Shown here: piece by piece, positions 54,002 to 63,075 of the stretch
Position numbering within the stretch: position 1 is the first letter of the stretch
Layout of the letters: each line of letters starts with the position of its first letter
Assembly (NCBI GenBank): GCA_002336915.1
Contig: DDET01000061.1
Location: 62,001-126,000, forward strand
Reading direction: 5' to 3'
Source of the DNA: Bacteroidetes bacterium UBA1947
Lineage (GTDB): Bacteria; Bacteroidota; Bacteroidia; Chitinophagales; Chitinophagaceae
DNA: 64,000 bases
The notes under the pieces: model-generated
Database searches by the model: none
What the model saw: the letters and a program-made list of their open reading frames with translations, nothing else
Told to the model about the DNA's origin: nothing
Made by a program: the position numbers and the translations under genes

Positions 54002-55449
54002 AGTCTGTTATCAAATACATTACGTAAATAAAATCTCCACAGGAAATAAAGAATAAGCAAAGGCAGGATCAGGTACACCCATGTCATTTTGTTGTAGATC
54101 AGTACTATTGCCGCATACATGGGCACCATTTCCAATAGCGCATTGGTAAGTGAGTATGAGTTCGTCATGCTCTTTTGCACTATGCAATTTATAATAGGCA
54201 TTGTCACACACATGGCTATGGTCATACCCGTCACCATCGCTTCCGGGCTGTGGAAAAGCATCAAACCGCCTATCATCAATACATAACAGGTGCCGCAGTA
54301 TAGCAGGGTTACTTTTGTTGCCAGTTTCTCTTTACCCGCAGCATTAAGATAAAAGAAAGGCATTATCGTATGGGCAAATACTATTTCAAAACCTACAAAT
54401 GCACGTATGTAAACATACATGTGCTTGTAGGTCTCTTCTCCCACCCAGAACCTGAATAGAGGAGGGGATATGAAATAGAAGAAGATAAGAGAGAAGACAA
54501 TTATACCAAACAGGCCTCCGCGCACCAGCCCATATAACCTGGAGGGGTCTTCGCCTTTCGATGTCATTGAGGCAATACGTGGCAGCATCCAGGCTGCCAT
54601 CGCTATGAATATCATATGGATGTGGTTGAACATGGTTGAGACTAAACCATAGCCCGATACCTCGCCAAGCCCGGCGTAGGTGGACACCCAAAACCTATCC
54701 GTTTGAAATGTAAGTATAATGATGAGTGATTGCAGCCATGGCCAGATGCTGAAGTTCAGCAGCCTTTTAAATAGCGACCGCTCTTTAACCTTACCTATTT
54801 TATAGAATGGCATTATCCGTACTATGCAAAAATATTGCACTATCAGGTACAGGGTAATAAACGCAATGTTTGCGCTCAGCATTACTGTTACGGGATACTT
54901 ATTGTATGCCAGGTACAGGTTAATGAAAAGCAGGCTGAAGCGATTGGCAATATTAAGGATTGATGCCATCTTGAAATGCTCTTTAGCCTTGATGATGCTT
55001 TGAAACACCTGGTCAAAGTATTTAAGCCCCGCCATCATAGCAGCAAGCAATATGCAGGTCGATGTCCCTATCACGGGCATTGCATTCAGTCCCCACCATC
55101 CGTTGTTCACCGCCGCATAAGATAGGAACGCCCCTGCAAGTAGCACAAACAAAAGCAAAACCCCGGTTATTTGTAGTATGCTGTTTATAATATCCTTTAC
55201 ACGCTCTATATTGTTATTGGCAAGCTCATACGACACATTCCTCGTGGCAGTCACTCCCAAATTGAAATTGCATAGCTGCAACACGGTCATTAAAGAGGTA
55301 AGCACTATCCAAAAGCCAAATGTAACAAGGCCCATGCTCCGCATCATTATTGGCACTGTGGCCATATACACAACGGGGTATATGGCTGCATCAAGCACGC
55401 TCCAGATCGAATGCTTAATCCCCTTTGGCAATTTCCGTATAAACCCCAT
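53977..55449 (-). CDS. Polysaccharide flippase (Wzx-like, MATE/MVF superfamily)
   Basis: The 490-residue protein has about 12-14 membrane helices, with an N-terminal half of the Wzx/RfbX type (VPIMMRSMGLVTFGFWIVLTS, NFNLGVTATRNVSYELA). Such flippases move lipid-linked glycan units to the periplasmic face. Basic residues between helices fit positive-inside topology. Overlaps of 35 bases with the Wzz-like gene upstream and 25 bases with the polymerase gene downstream show a compact Wzz-Wzx-Wzy cassette. Confidence 0.85.
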   Translation of the reverse strand: MGFIRKLPKGIKHSIWSVLDAAIYPVVYMATVPIMMRSMGLVTFGFWIVLTSLMTVLQLCNFNLGVTATRNVSYELANNNIERVKDIINSILQITGVLLLFVLLAGAFLSYAAVNNGWWGLNAMPVIGTSTCILLAAMMAGLKYFDQVFQSIIKAKEHFKMASILNIANRFSLLFINLYLAYNKYPVTVMLSANIAFITLYLIVQYFCIVRIMPFYKIGKVKERSLFKRLLNFSIWPWLQSLIIILTFQTDRFWVSTYAGLGEVSGYGLVSTMFNHIHMIFIAMAAWMLPRIASMTSKGEDPSRLYGLVRGGLFGIIVFSLIFFYFISPPLFRFWVGEETYKHMYVYIRAFVGFEIVFAHTIMPFFYLNAAGKEKLATKVTLLYCGTCYVLMIGGLMLFHSPEAMVTGMTIAMCVTMPIINCIVQKSMTNSYSLTNALLEMVPMYAAIVLIYNKMTWVYLILPLLILYFLWRFYLRNVFDNRLWNRVAST

Positions 55450-56332
55450 TCCTGATCATGTTGATGGTTAATGACCATATCAGTGTAGCACACAATGCTA
55501 TGCCGACAAGTGTCAATATAGATTTTCCTTTTTCATTTTCCGCTTGCTCCGGGCACAGAAAACCATGTACCATTTCTACGGCCGCCATAAAGTTCTTTGT
55601 CTGTGCTTCGTACAGCAGCCGGTCCTCTGTTTTGTCCTTATAGGAAAGTAAGGAAATAATATTCGATACGTCAAAAAAACTTCCACTGCTATCCGAGATA
55701 GATATTGAAGTGATATGTTTCAAAAAAGCAGGGTAGGACGAGAGGATTGAGTCAATTTGTGCCAGGTCTCCGTTTATGAATTTTGCCTTATTGTCTATCC
55801 TGTTCTTTTCTGATTGTGTGCGCAATACCTGGTATGGCGTCCCGTTCAGGTAGTTAAGCAGCGCGGGCTGAAGGTCCGGGAAAACATTTCTGTTTTTTGC
55901 TCTTACAATAAAGTATAGAAGGGTATTGCTCCTGTGTACTGTATCATTCGCTATAGGCTTGCCAAATACATTTTTTGTCTTTAAACTTATTATGCTACTG
56001 GCTTTTTTTACGTCTATATTCAGTGTACTTGCCAGTTCGTTATATGATTTGGTCGCCGTCAGGATATTCAGCTTTTCTACCATTTCGCCTATTATCTTGT
56101 CATTTAGGCTGTTTGATATGCAAGCCATATCAGTTTGATAGAATATTTCATCACCATCCTTGCAGATAAAATATGTTCCCGCCGCAGTTATGCCCAGGAA
56201 TAGTATTGCTGCTGACCTCAGGTTTTTCTTTATCGCCATTACAATGCCTGCAATACTTGCACTTACAAACATTGAAAATCTTTGAAAAAAATTTCGGCTG
56301 CTGTCGGGCGTCACTATATTTTTATTATCCAT
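55415..56332 (-). CDS. Wzz-like chain-length/co-polymerase protein, paralogue of 41179-42060
   Basis: The 305-residue protein has membrane helices near residues 38-58 and 272-293 and a periplasmic domain between. Its motifs GEMVEKLNILT, SIISLKTKNVFG, NVFPDLQPALLNYLNGTPYQ and INGDLAQIDSILSSY match the plus-strand paralogue at the other end of the locus. It is the first gene of the minus arm. The two paralogues may co-assemble or act on different chain lengths; the sequence does not decide. Confidence 0.72.
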   Translation of the reverse strand: MDNKNIVTPDSSRNFFQRFSMFVSASIAGIVMAIKKNLRSAAILFLGITAAGTYFICKDGDEIFYQTDMACISNSLNDKIIGEMVEKLNILTATKSYNELASTLNIDVKKASSIISLKTKNVFGKPIANDTVHRSNTLLYFIVRAKNRNVFPDLQPALLNYLNGTPYQVLRTQSEKNRIDNKAKFINGDLAQIDSILSSYPAFLKHITSISISDSSGSFFDVSNIISLLSYKDKTEDRLLYEAQTKNFMAAVEMVHGFLCPEQAENEKGKSILTLVGIALCATLIWSLTINMIRNGVYTEIAKGD

Positions 56333-56582
56333 ATAGACATAATGGTGGTTTGCAGCGCTTGGCCAATGAAATCCAAAATACCCTATACATGTCTAAAAAG
56401 CGATTTAGTTTCTGCCATTCGGGAAACTTGGCGGTTGAAACGAGAAAAAAACGCGGTAAATGATATGTGCGCCAGCATGACATATGAATTGATATTGATA
56501 TTTATTGTACTAACTTTTAGTTAAACACTAGTTTTTGCCCCCGGCTTTTATATTTCCATCACATTCAGGCCCTCGCCTTTCA

Positions 56583-56590
56583 TACTTTTG
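56583..56590 (+). promoter_or_regulatory. Bacteroidota -7 box (TACTTTTG) ahead of a glycosyltransferase
   Basis: TACTTTTG matches the TAnnTTTG consensus of the Bacteroidota primary sigma factor. Initiation would be about seven bases further on, leaving a leader of roughly a dozen bases before ATG 56609. No good -33 element is visible. The site overlaps a TTG (56588) that would otherwise be a possible start, so it argues against that start. Confidence 0.5.
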
Positions 56591-56608
56591 CAGCATCTTT
56601 GTTTTACA

Positions 56609-57646
56609 ATGCGCATACTTGAGATCAATTTTGAACGCACCTGGAGGGGAGGGGAACGTCAGACCTTGTACGATATGATGGGATTTAAAAGCCTGGGGCA
56701 GGAAGTGGCTTTGCTATGTCGCTCCGGTTATCCTCTTCAGCAAAAAGCATTGGCTGCAGATTTCGAGGTGAAGGCCCATGCAAATATCTTCAAAGTGCTG
56801 CTGTTTCTTATTTTCCACTGTAGGAAGTATGATGTTTTTCATGTGCAAACCTCGCACATGCTCACTTATTGTATTTTGACAAAGCCTTTTCACGGTGCCA
56901 AAGTCATTTTCACCCGCCGTATAGATTTTGTGCCGCACAAATGGATAACCCGCCTCAAGTATAACCTTGCAGATCATACAGTTGCGATAAGCACAGCTAT
57001 CAAAAAAATATTAGAGGACTTTGGTATTAAGAACATCGCGTTGATATCAGAGATAGTTGTGCCCAAACAGCTTGACAAAGCACGGGGGCTAAAGCTCCTG
57101 GTTGAATTAAATGTGAAACAGGGCAGCCACGTGCTGGGCACCACATCGGCACTGGTACAACATAAGGATCCCCTCACAATGGTTGAGGCCATCCGTATCC
57201 TGAAAGAAAAGAGGAGGGATTTTGTGTTCCTGCATTTTGGTGATGGCGTGCTGGAGCAGGCGGTAAAAGATAAAATAGAAGAATACCAGTTGCAGGATGT
57301 CTATAAAATGATGGGCTTTTATGACAATGTGGAAGATTTCTTTTCTATTCTCGAGCTATTCGTCATGAGTTCCGAAGAGGAGGGGCTCGGCAGTTCTGTG
57401 CTCGATGCCTTTATCTATAAGGTGCCCGTTGTGTCCACAAGTGCCGGGGGCTTAAAGGACCTCGTACAGAACGGCAGGGGCATGATGTGTACACCGGGAT
57501 CTCCGCAGGAAATTGCAGAAGGAATAGATATGTTATTGAATGATTCCGCAAGGGCTGCTGCAATAGCGGACAAGGCTTACAATTACGTACTCAAAGAGCA
57601 CGACATAAAATATATCTCTGGCAAATACCTGGCACTTCTTAGCTAG
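56609..57646 (+). CDS. Glycosyltransferase, family 4-like
   Basis: I choose ATG 56609 (MRILEINFERTWRGGERQ), since an upstream TTG lies in a promoter-like element. The 345-residue product has the GT-B pattern: the N-terminal glycine-rich GGERQTL loop, DVFHVQTSHML and VIFTRRIDFVP. The C-terminal domain has LGTTSALVQHKDPLTMVEA and the E-x7-E motif (EEEGLGSSVLDAFIYKVPVVS). The first motif resembles LPS-type GT4 enzymes. The gene is separated from the minus arm by about 280 bases and overlaps the convergent GT2 gene by eight bases. Confidence 0.87.
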   Translation: MRILEINFERTWRGGERQTLYDMMGFKSLGQEVALLCRSGYPLQQKALAADFEVKAHANIFKVLLFLIFHCRKYDVFHVQTSHMLTYCILTKPFHGAKVIFTRRIDFVPHKWITRLKYNLADHTVAISTAIKKILEDFGIKNIALISEIVVPKQLDKARGLKLLVELNVKQGSHVLGTTSALVQHKDPLTMVEAIRILKEKRRDFVFLHFGDGVLEQAVKDKIEEYQLQDVYKMMGFYDNVEDFFSILELFVMSSEEEGLGSSVLDAFIYKVPVVSTSAGGLKDLVQNGRGMMCTPGSPQEIAEGIDMLLNDSARAAAIADKAYNYVLKEHDIKYISGKYLALLS

Positions 57647-58409
57647 TTGCCGCAATTTGTTGTTTACTGTATTGTCTCGTCTTGATGTACTTCAGGAAAG
57701 TTGCGTACGCTGATAGCTTGCATACAAGATATCCTTTATGGCCGTCCAGGAAGCCCATTCGGAAAAAGTAGTTAACAAAAAAGCTCCACACAGGTGTGAT
57801 CATAACCGTTGCCAGGCTGTAGTTCTTTCCTTTCTCTACATTTTCCTTAGCCGATAGCTCGGTAAATTTATTTATCTGCAGTATATGGTCGCTCAGTGTG
57901 TAGAAGCTGTAGTGCAGCAGGTCGCCTTCTAGTTCCCCTGTGTTTGCCTCGTTTCTGGGTTGCCAATATTCATGCACTTTCTCACCTTCCCACTGTCCCT
58001 TTGTCCGGTTGTAGAGGCGTATTTTTTTGTCAGGATACCAGCCGCTATGCCTTATCCATTTGCCGCAGTAGTAGGTAAGCCTGGCGAACCAGTAAGCATC
58101 ATGCTTGAGATCTGCTTTTTGCTTCATGATGTTTTGTCGCAATTCAGGGCTCAATGCCTCATCTGCATCCAGGGATAATATCCAGTCATTTGAGGCATGT
58201 TTTGTGGCAAAGTTCTTTTGTTCCTTGTAGCCCATGAACGATTGTAAAACCACCTTTGCCCCGTAGCGCTCAGCTATTTTCACTGTGTTATCGTTTGAGT
58301 TGCTGTCCACTATCAGTATCTCGTCCGCAACATCTTTCAATGACCGCAGGCAGCGGTCTATATTTTTTTCTTCGTTCAGCGTTATGATTACTACACTTAT
58401 TTTGCTCAT
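57639..58409 (-). CDS. Glycosyltransferase, family 2 (WaaE/KdtX-like)
   Basis: The 256-residue protein has the GT-A signature: VVIITLNEEKNIDRCLRSL, ILIVDSNSNDNT and ILSLDADEALS with the DxD. WYPDKKIRLYNRTKGQWEG is typical of the WaaE/KdtX-like LPS-core glycosyltransferases. The C-terminal hydrophobic part (VWSFFVNYFFRMGFLDG) likely associates with the membrane. It converges with the GT4 gene at 56609 and probably has its own promoter upstream of 58409. Confidence 0.87.
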   Translation of the reverse strand: MSKISVVIITLNEEKNIDRCLRSLKDVADEILIVDSNSNDNTVKIAERYGAKVVLQSFMGYKEQKNFATKHASNDWILSLDADEALSPELRQNIMKQKADLKHDAYWFARLTYYCGKWIRHSGWYPDKKIRLYNRTKGQWEGEKVHEYWQPRNEANTGELEGDLLHYSFYTLSDHILQINKFTELSAKENVEKGKNYSLATVMITPVWSFFVNYFFRMGFLDGHKGYLVCKLSAYATFLKYIKTRQYSKQQIAATS

Positions 58410-58525
58410 TTACCTTGTCCTCGGCTGCTTTATCCTGTAAAAATAGCCTGTAATCATATTCCGGCGTACATGGATTAAATATCTTTTATTTATTCATTTT
58501 CTTTATAATGCTTTGTTTTTGTATG

Positions 58526-58533
58526 TATTTTTG
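58526..58533 (+). promoter_or_regulatory. Candidate Bacteroidota -7 box (TATTTTTG)
   Basis: TATTTTTG matches TAnnTTTG and lies 56 bases upstream of the DUF922-like gene. A -33 TTTG at the usual spacing is not obvious, so the support is moderate. Confidence 0.4.
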
Positions 58534-58588
58534 CCGTAACTTTATATATCCTGCTCCGGCAGGAAAAAGCACCTGGTAATTTATTTTT

Positions 58589-59431
58589 TTGATGCCCAAA
58601 ATATATAGTAAAGCCATAATAGCTCTTGCCGTAGCATTTTGTGTGCCTTTTATTACGGCACAGGCGGGTAATGTCATTAAACCTCAGCCGGAAGAAAGGA
58701 ATATCATCATACTTGATCCGAATGACCCTTTGCCCAGGGGAGCTACAGAACTGCAGGATGTAGAGGTGGACAGTACCTCGTTCAAGGTAAGCTATTCTTA
58801 TTTTGAAGTGATGCAAACGCTTAAGAAAAAAGCACTGGAGCAGAATGCAAATATCATAAAAATCACCGAAAAAATAGTAGACGGCAAAAACGAGTGTTGT
58901 AGGGTTAGCGCCATTTTATACAGGGCCGACAACGTACATAAATACGAAAAAGAATTTGCCTGGACCAAGGAGCGCAAACTAACATGGGATGATTTTCGGG
59001 GTAGGATAAATATACCTGTCGGCGAACAAGAAACTGTGGCAGTGTCTTACTGCGGATTTAGTTTTGAAACAAATTCAGTTACATTATCTAATAAAGTTCA
59101 GATACTCGTCCGTAACAGTTTCCGAAAAGATATGTCCTGGGTTCTGCCCGATGAGCGTACAGCACAGGTATTGGAACATGAGCAAGGCCACTTTGATCTT
59201 TGCGAGATTTACACCCGCAAACTACGCGACAGGTTTAATAGTCTTACGGTTAATGTCTATAATCTCAATTCGGTTCTTGCGGAAGCCTATCGCGAGATAG
59301 GGGATGCCTGCAAAGCCCGTCAGGCTCAGTATGAAGCTGAGACCGAGCATGGCCAGAATACAGCACAGCAAAAAAAATGGGAGCATCTCATTCAAAAAGA
59401 ACTCGTTGAAACCGAAGAATGGATGATGTGA
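58589..59431 (+). CDS. Secreted DUF922-like protein with HExxH motif
   Basis: The 280-residue protein has a signal peptide (about residues 1-25). The DUF922-like region (about 125-225) contains LTWDDFRGRI and VLEHEQGHFDLCEIY, where His196-Glu197-x-x-His200 forms a zinc-metalloprotease-type motif. DUF922 proteins are secreted, and proteolysis is suspected but not proven to my knowledge. Residues 30-115 resemble a separate small domain. It is expected in the periplasm or outside the cell. A weak terminator overlaps its stop codon. Confidence 0.75.
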   Translation: MMPKIYSKAIIALAVAFCVPFITAQAGNVIKPQPEERNIIILDPNDPLPRGATELQDVEVDSTSFKVSYSYFEVMQTLKKKALEQNANIIKITEKIVDGKNECCRVSAILYRADNVHKYEKEFAWTKERKLTWDDFRGRINIPVGEQETVAVSYCGFSFETNSVTLSNKVQILVRNSFRKDMSWVLPDERTAQVLEHEQGHFDLCEIYTRKLRDRFNSLTVNVYNLNSVLAEAYREIGDACKARQAQYEAETEHGQNTAQQKKWEHLIQKELVETEEWMM

Positions 59432-59451
59432 CAAGCAGGTGTCATTTTTTT
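59428..59451. terminator. Weak intrinsic terminator between convergent genes
   Basis: Arms tgaca (59429-59433) and tgtca (59440-59444) with a six-base loop are followed by a run of T residues (59445-59450). The stem is short and overlaps the stop codon of the DUF922-like gene, so support is moderate. Confidence 0.45.
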
Positions 59452-59914
59452 AAGAAAGCAATTTCTGCCTTAATAAAAACTCAAGCTGTTCGTTGCTTAT
59501 TATTAAATTACTGTTAAGCTCTCTTATTTCTATTCGTTGCTTAAATATCTCGTAGGCCCTTTTGATGGTCATGTCAAGCTCTTCCTCATTCCATGGTTTG
59601 GTGAGGTAGTGAAATATTTTTCCTTTATTCACCGCATCAATAACAGCATTCATGTCTGCATAGCCCGTTAGCAGTACCCGCATTGGGTCGGGGTATTTTT
59701 CCAATATAGATTCAAGGAATTCAACGCCCGTCATATTAGGCATACGCTGGTCTGTAATGATCACGTTCATTTCCTGCGTTTCCAGCAGCTTTATTGCCTC
59801 CTCACCGCTTATCGCTGTAAACACGTTATACTTAACGCGAAAAGTAGCTTTGAAAGAGATAAGATTATTTATCTCATCATCAACGTATAGTATATTTATT
59901 TTTTCATTCGGCAT
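59450..59914 (-). CDS. Response regulator with single receiver domain
   Basis: I choose ATG 59912-59914 (MPNEKINILYVDDE), because the preceding 19 codons do not fit the fold. The 154-residue product has the receiver residues Asp12/Asp13, phospho-acceptor Asp55 (ITDQRMP), Thr83 (LTGYAD) and Lys106 (YLTKPW). A C-terminal coiled-coil helix (about 111-154) follows but no DNA-binding or enzymatic output domain. The TDQRMP/LTGYAD/LTKPW combination is typical of receivers near RpfG-like proteins. The 7TMR-DISM sensor gene nearby (63076 onward) is a plausible partner only by proximity. Confidence 0.85.
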   Translation of the reverse strand: MPNEKINILYVDDEINNLISFKATFRVKYNVFTAISGEEAIKLLETQEMNVIITDQRMPNMTGVEFLESILEKYPDPMRVLLTGYADMNAVIDAVNKGKIFHYLTKPWNEEELDMTIKRAYEIFKQRIEIRELNSNLIISNEQLEFLLRQKLLS

Positions 59915-60052
59915 TGCTGAATAAAATATCCTGTACTTTTGCGTGAAAATATTCTTACTGCAAGATAACAAATTTCTGGTTTTTTAGTATATTCATGTGC
60001 AGATTAGTTTAGCCCCATTTGGAGTAACAGGTAATCAGAAATAAATGGGTTA

Positions 60053-62365
60053 ATGGATTTATATAAGACTTTAATGGATGTAACCATGGACAGGGCTACA
60101 TTCAGGCCGCTGTTCTTCCGCCTGGATGTAGATGAAGATTGGAATAGCTATAAGGAAATAACAAATTCTGTAAGCGGCATTAACATCTGCGATGATATTC
60201 TGTCGCAGCTCAAAGAACTCATCAAATGCCGTTACCCTTCCCGCAAAATAAAGGAAGAAGAATACGCTTCTCTAATAGAGGCACAACTGGCAGGGAAGAC
60301 CCTGCAACAGTATGGCGTATGGATTTATTACCCCTGGAACCATAACATGGTTCATTTGCTCGATAAGGATGAATTTATCGAGCTTCGCACAAACCGCAAC
60401 AAGTATAAAATTACTGATGAAGAACAAGCGATATTAGGCACCAAAAAGGTGGGCATTATCGGCTTGTCTGTTGGCCAGTCCATCGCGCTCACCATGGCAA
60501 TGGAAAGAGATTGCGGAGAGCTAAGGCTTGCTGATTTTGATACGCTTGATCTCAGCAATATCAATCGCATTCGCAGCGGCGTGCATAATATAGGACAGAA
60601 GAAGGTTGTTATCGCTGCGCGTGAAATTGCGGAGATAGACCCTTTTCTTAATGTAGTATGTTACGATGAGGGAATAACCGAGTCCAATATTGAGGCCTTC
60701 CTGCAGGAGGGTGGTAAGCTCGACCTGCTGGTAGACGAATGTGACAGCCTGGACATCAAGCTGCTCGCAAGAGAAAAAGCTCGTGACCTGAGGATACCTG
60801 TGTTAATGGATACCAGCGACAGGGGCATGTTGGATGTAGAGCGTTTTGACCTTGAGCCACAAAGGCCTTTGTTGCACGGACTAGCAGAGGGGCTCGATCC
60901 TAAGATAGTTGCAACGCTGTCTCCCGAACAGAAGATACCTATAGTTTTAAAGCTGACTAACGCGGGCAATGGCTCCATGCGGGGCCGCGCTTCCATGCTC
61001 GAGATAGGCATGACCATATCTACCTGGCCACAGCTTGCATCCTCCGTAGTACTCGGAGGTGCTGTAGCCGCCGATGTTTCGCGCAGGCTGCTCTTAGGCT
61101 TGTTCAATGACTCAGGCAGGTATTATGTCGACATCGAAGAGATCGTTGGTGGAAAAGAAAAAGGCGCGCAATCAATAGCACGTCCTAATCCTTACCAACC
61201 CTTGACTAAAGACGCTATAAAAAGCATACTTAAAGATACTCAGTTCGAAAGGGGAGCGAACACGATTACACTAACTAATGAGCAGTTATCCGCTATATTA
61301 AATGCTGCAATGGCAGCGCCGTCTACCGGTAACGATCAGCCATGGAAATGGTATTATCACGATGGCATTCTTTACCTCTTCCACGATAGTTACCGGTCCT
61401 TTTCTTTTGGCGATTATAAGAACATTGCATCTTATCTCACATTCGGTGCGGTGATTGAGAACCTGGTGTTGGAAGCACAAAAACAGTCGGTTGAAGTGGC
61501 GCTTGACCTCTTTCCACTTGGTGAAAGTTCACCATTGGTAGCATCATTGCGTTTCTCCGACACGGGTTCGGCCAATGCTGAGCCGCATATTCATAATGAG
61601 CTTGCCGATTTTATCTATAGCCGTACCACCAATCGTAATCTTGGCCCCCGGACAGAGATCGAGCCAACTGTATTGGAAGACTTAAAAAGCGTAGCGGAAA
61701 CTGTCCAGGGTGCTGAGCTTCGCTGGCTCACAACCCCCGGGGAAATACTGGAAGCAGGCAAGGTCATTGCCGCTTGCGACCGCATGCGCTTCATGCACCC
61801 CGAAGGCCATTATGATTTCGTACATCGCGAAATGCGCTGGCGCCCTGAAGATGCGGAGGCGACCCGCGATGGCATTGACATTTATACATTAGGCCTTGCA
61901 AAGCCACAATTGGCTGCCATGCAAATACTCAAAGACTACGACGTTATTGATTTTGTAAGAAAGCTGAAAGGTGGTAAACTGATGGAAATGGCTACCATAG
62001 GTACCGTCATGCCTTCTTCTGCAATAGGTTTAATTACAATGCCTCATGTATCTGCAGAACAATACGTTGCAGGTGGCCGTTCCTATGAGCGTATGTGGCT
62101 GGCCGCCGAAAAACACGGGCTTGCTTTGCACCCGCTCATCTCACCCCTATATTTTTTCCCGCGTATAAGCCAGGGTAATAACGACAATAGCATATCAACT
62201 GATAATATTGAGGAATTAAAGATTTTGCGTGAACGTTTCAAGCAGCTGTTCAGGGTAAGAGAGGGACTAGCTGAGGTTTTCCTGTTCAAACTGGCCTGTG
62301 TACCTAAAACAGGTCCGAAAGCATTGAGAAAACCCGTAGAAGAAATGTTGTTTACAGATTATTAA
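60053..62365 (+). CDS. E1-like (ThiF) / nitroreductase fusion, Rv1355c family
   Basis: The 770-residue protein has a unique N-terminal region (about residues 1-120), then an E1/ThiF-like adenylating domain (about 125-385) with the nucleotide loop GIIGLSVGQSIA, LADFDTLDLSNINRI, and DLLVDECDSLDIK. A nitroreductase-like FMN domain follows (about 400-730, AAMAAPSTGNDQPWKWYY and SRTTNR). This order matches Rv1355c-family proteins, for which I know no reaction. The E1 domain would activate a carboxylate as adenylate, the FMN domain could perform redox chemistry. It leads a unit with the acetyltransferase gene (four bases apart) and the sensor gene. Confidence 0.85.
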   Translation: MDLYKTLMDVTMDRATFRPLFFRLDVDEDWNSYKEITNSVSGINICDDILSQLKELIKCRYPSRKIKEEEYASLIEAQLAGKTLQQYGVWIYYPWNHNMVHLLDKDEFIELRTNRNKYKITDEEQAILGTKKVGIIGLSVGQSIALTMAMERDCGELRLADFDTLDLSNINRIRSGVHNIGQKKVVIAAREIAEIDPFLNVVCYDEGITESNIEAFLQEGGKLDLLVDECDSLDIKLLAREKARDLRIPVLMDTSDRGMLDVERFDLEPQRPLLHGLAEGLDPKIVATLSPEQKIPIVLKLTNAGNGSMRGRASMLEIGMTISTWPQLASSVVLGGAVAADVSRRLLLGLFNDSGRYYVDIEEIVGGKEKGAQSIARPNPYQPLTKDAIKSILKDTQFERGANTITLTNEQLSAILNAAMAAPSTGNDQPWKWYYHDGILYLFHDSYRSFSFGDYKNIASYLTFGAVIENLVLEAQKQSVEVALDLFPLGESSPLVASLRFSDTGSANAEPHIHNELADFIYSRTTNRNLGPRTEIEPTVLEDLKSVAETVQGAELRWLTTPGEILEAGKVIAACDRMRFMHPEGHYDFVHREMRWRPEDAEATRDGIDIYTLGLAKPQLAAMQILKDYDVIDFVRKLKGGKLMEMATIGTVMPSSAIGLITMPHVSAEQYVAGGRSYERMWLAAEKHGLALHPLISPLYFFPRISQGNNDNSISTDNIEELKILRERFKQLFRVREGLAEVFLFKLACVPKTGPKALRKPVEEMLFTDY

Positions 62366-62369
62366 AAGG

Positions 62370-63068
62370 ATGATAGCGAAATTTAGGGTATTTAGGGCTG
62401 TCGATGATCCCGGCGGGTGTGACCAGTATATTGACGGTCATAGGCGGGTTCTTGAGGCTTATGGCGTCACAAAGGTTACTTCCGCTCATGCCGACTGGAA
62501 GTTCGACCCGTATACCTATGTTATTATTGCCGAATCTGAGGACCATGAACGTGTTTTTGGTGGCTGCCGGGTGCAGATACGCTCCGAGGAGCTTAAGATG
62601 CCCCTGGAAGGTGCCATAGCCCTGCTTGACAAGCGCATATATGACTACGTGGACCAGATAGGCAACTACAACGTTGCAGAGTTCTGTGGCCTTTGGAACT
62701 CAAAAGAAGTTGCAGGTTACGGGATCGGGAGCATGTTCCTCGGCAGGGTTGCCATCGCCATTACACCACTTCTTGGATTAAAATACCTGATGGGGCTCTG
62801 TTCCCCAGCCACGCTACGCAACAGCCAGAAGGTAGGCTTCGAGATACTTCGCGAGCTGGGAAACAATGGTACCTTCTATTATCCCAAAGAAGATTTGATA
62901 GCGACTGCACTTATTATTAAAGATGTTATAAATTTACCCTTGGCTAACGAACAGGAACGCGAGGTGATTTTAAACTTAAGGAACAATCCTGTTCAGACTT
63001 CTGTAGAAAGAGGACCAAAAGGCGAACTTCAAACATACTTTGATATACGTGTTAACCGAACCACTTAA
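62370..63068 (+). CDS. GNAT-like N-acetyltransferase
   Basis: The 232-residue protein has an acyl-CoA-binding-like region in its middle (VAEFCGLWNSKEVAGYGIGSMFLGRVAI, here about residues 102-129), with the G-x-G-x-x-x pattern of GNAT motif A in a divergent form. The following LKYLMGLCSPATLRNSQKVGFEIL matches motif B of autoinducer-synthase-like GNATs, in which a large amide or ester is formed from CoA substrates. It is translated four bases after the E1/nitroreductase gene, so both probably act on one substrate. Confidence 0.72.
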   Translation: MIAKFRVFRAVDDPGGCDQYIDGHRRVLEAYGVTKVTSAHADWKFDPYTYVIIAESEDHERVFGGCRVQIRSEELKMPLEGAIALLDKRIYDYVDQIGNYNVAEFCGLWNSKEVAGYGIGSMFLGRVAIAITPLLGLKYLMGLCSPATLRNSQKVGFEILRELGNNGTFYYPKEDLIATALIIKDVINLPLANEQEREVILNLRNNPVQTSVERGPKGELQTYFDIRVNRTT

Positions 63069-63075
63069 AAGAGTA

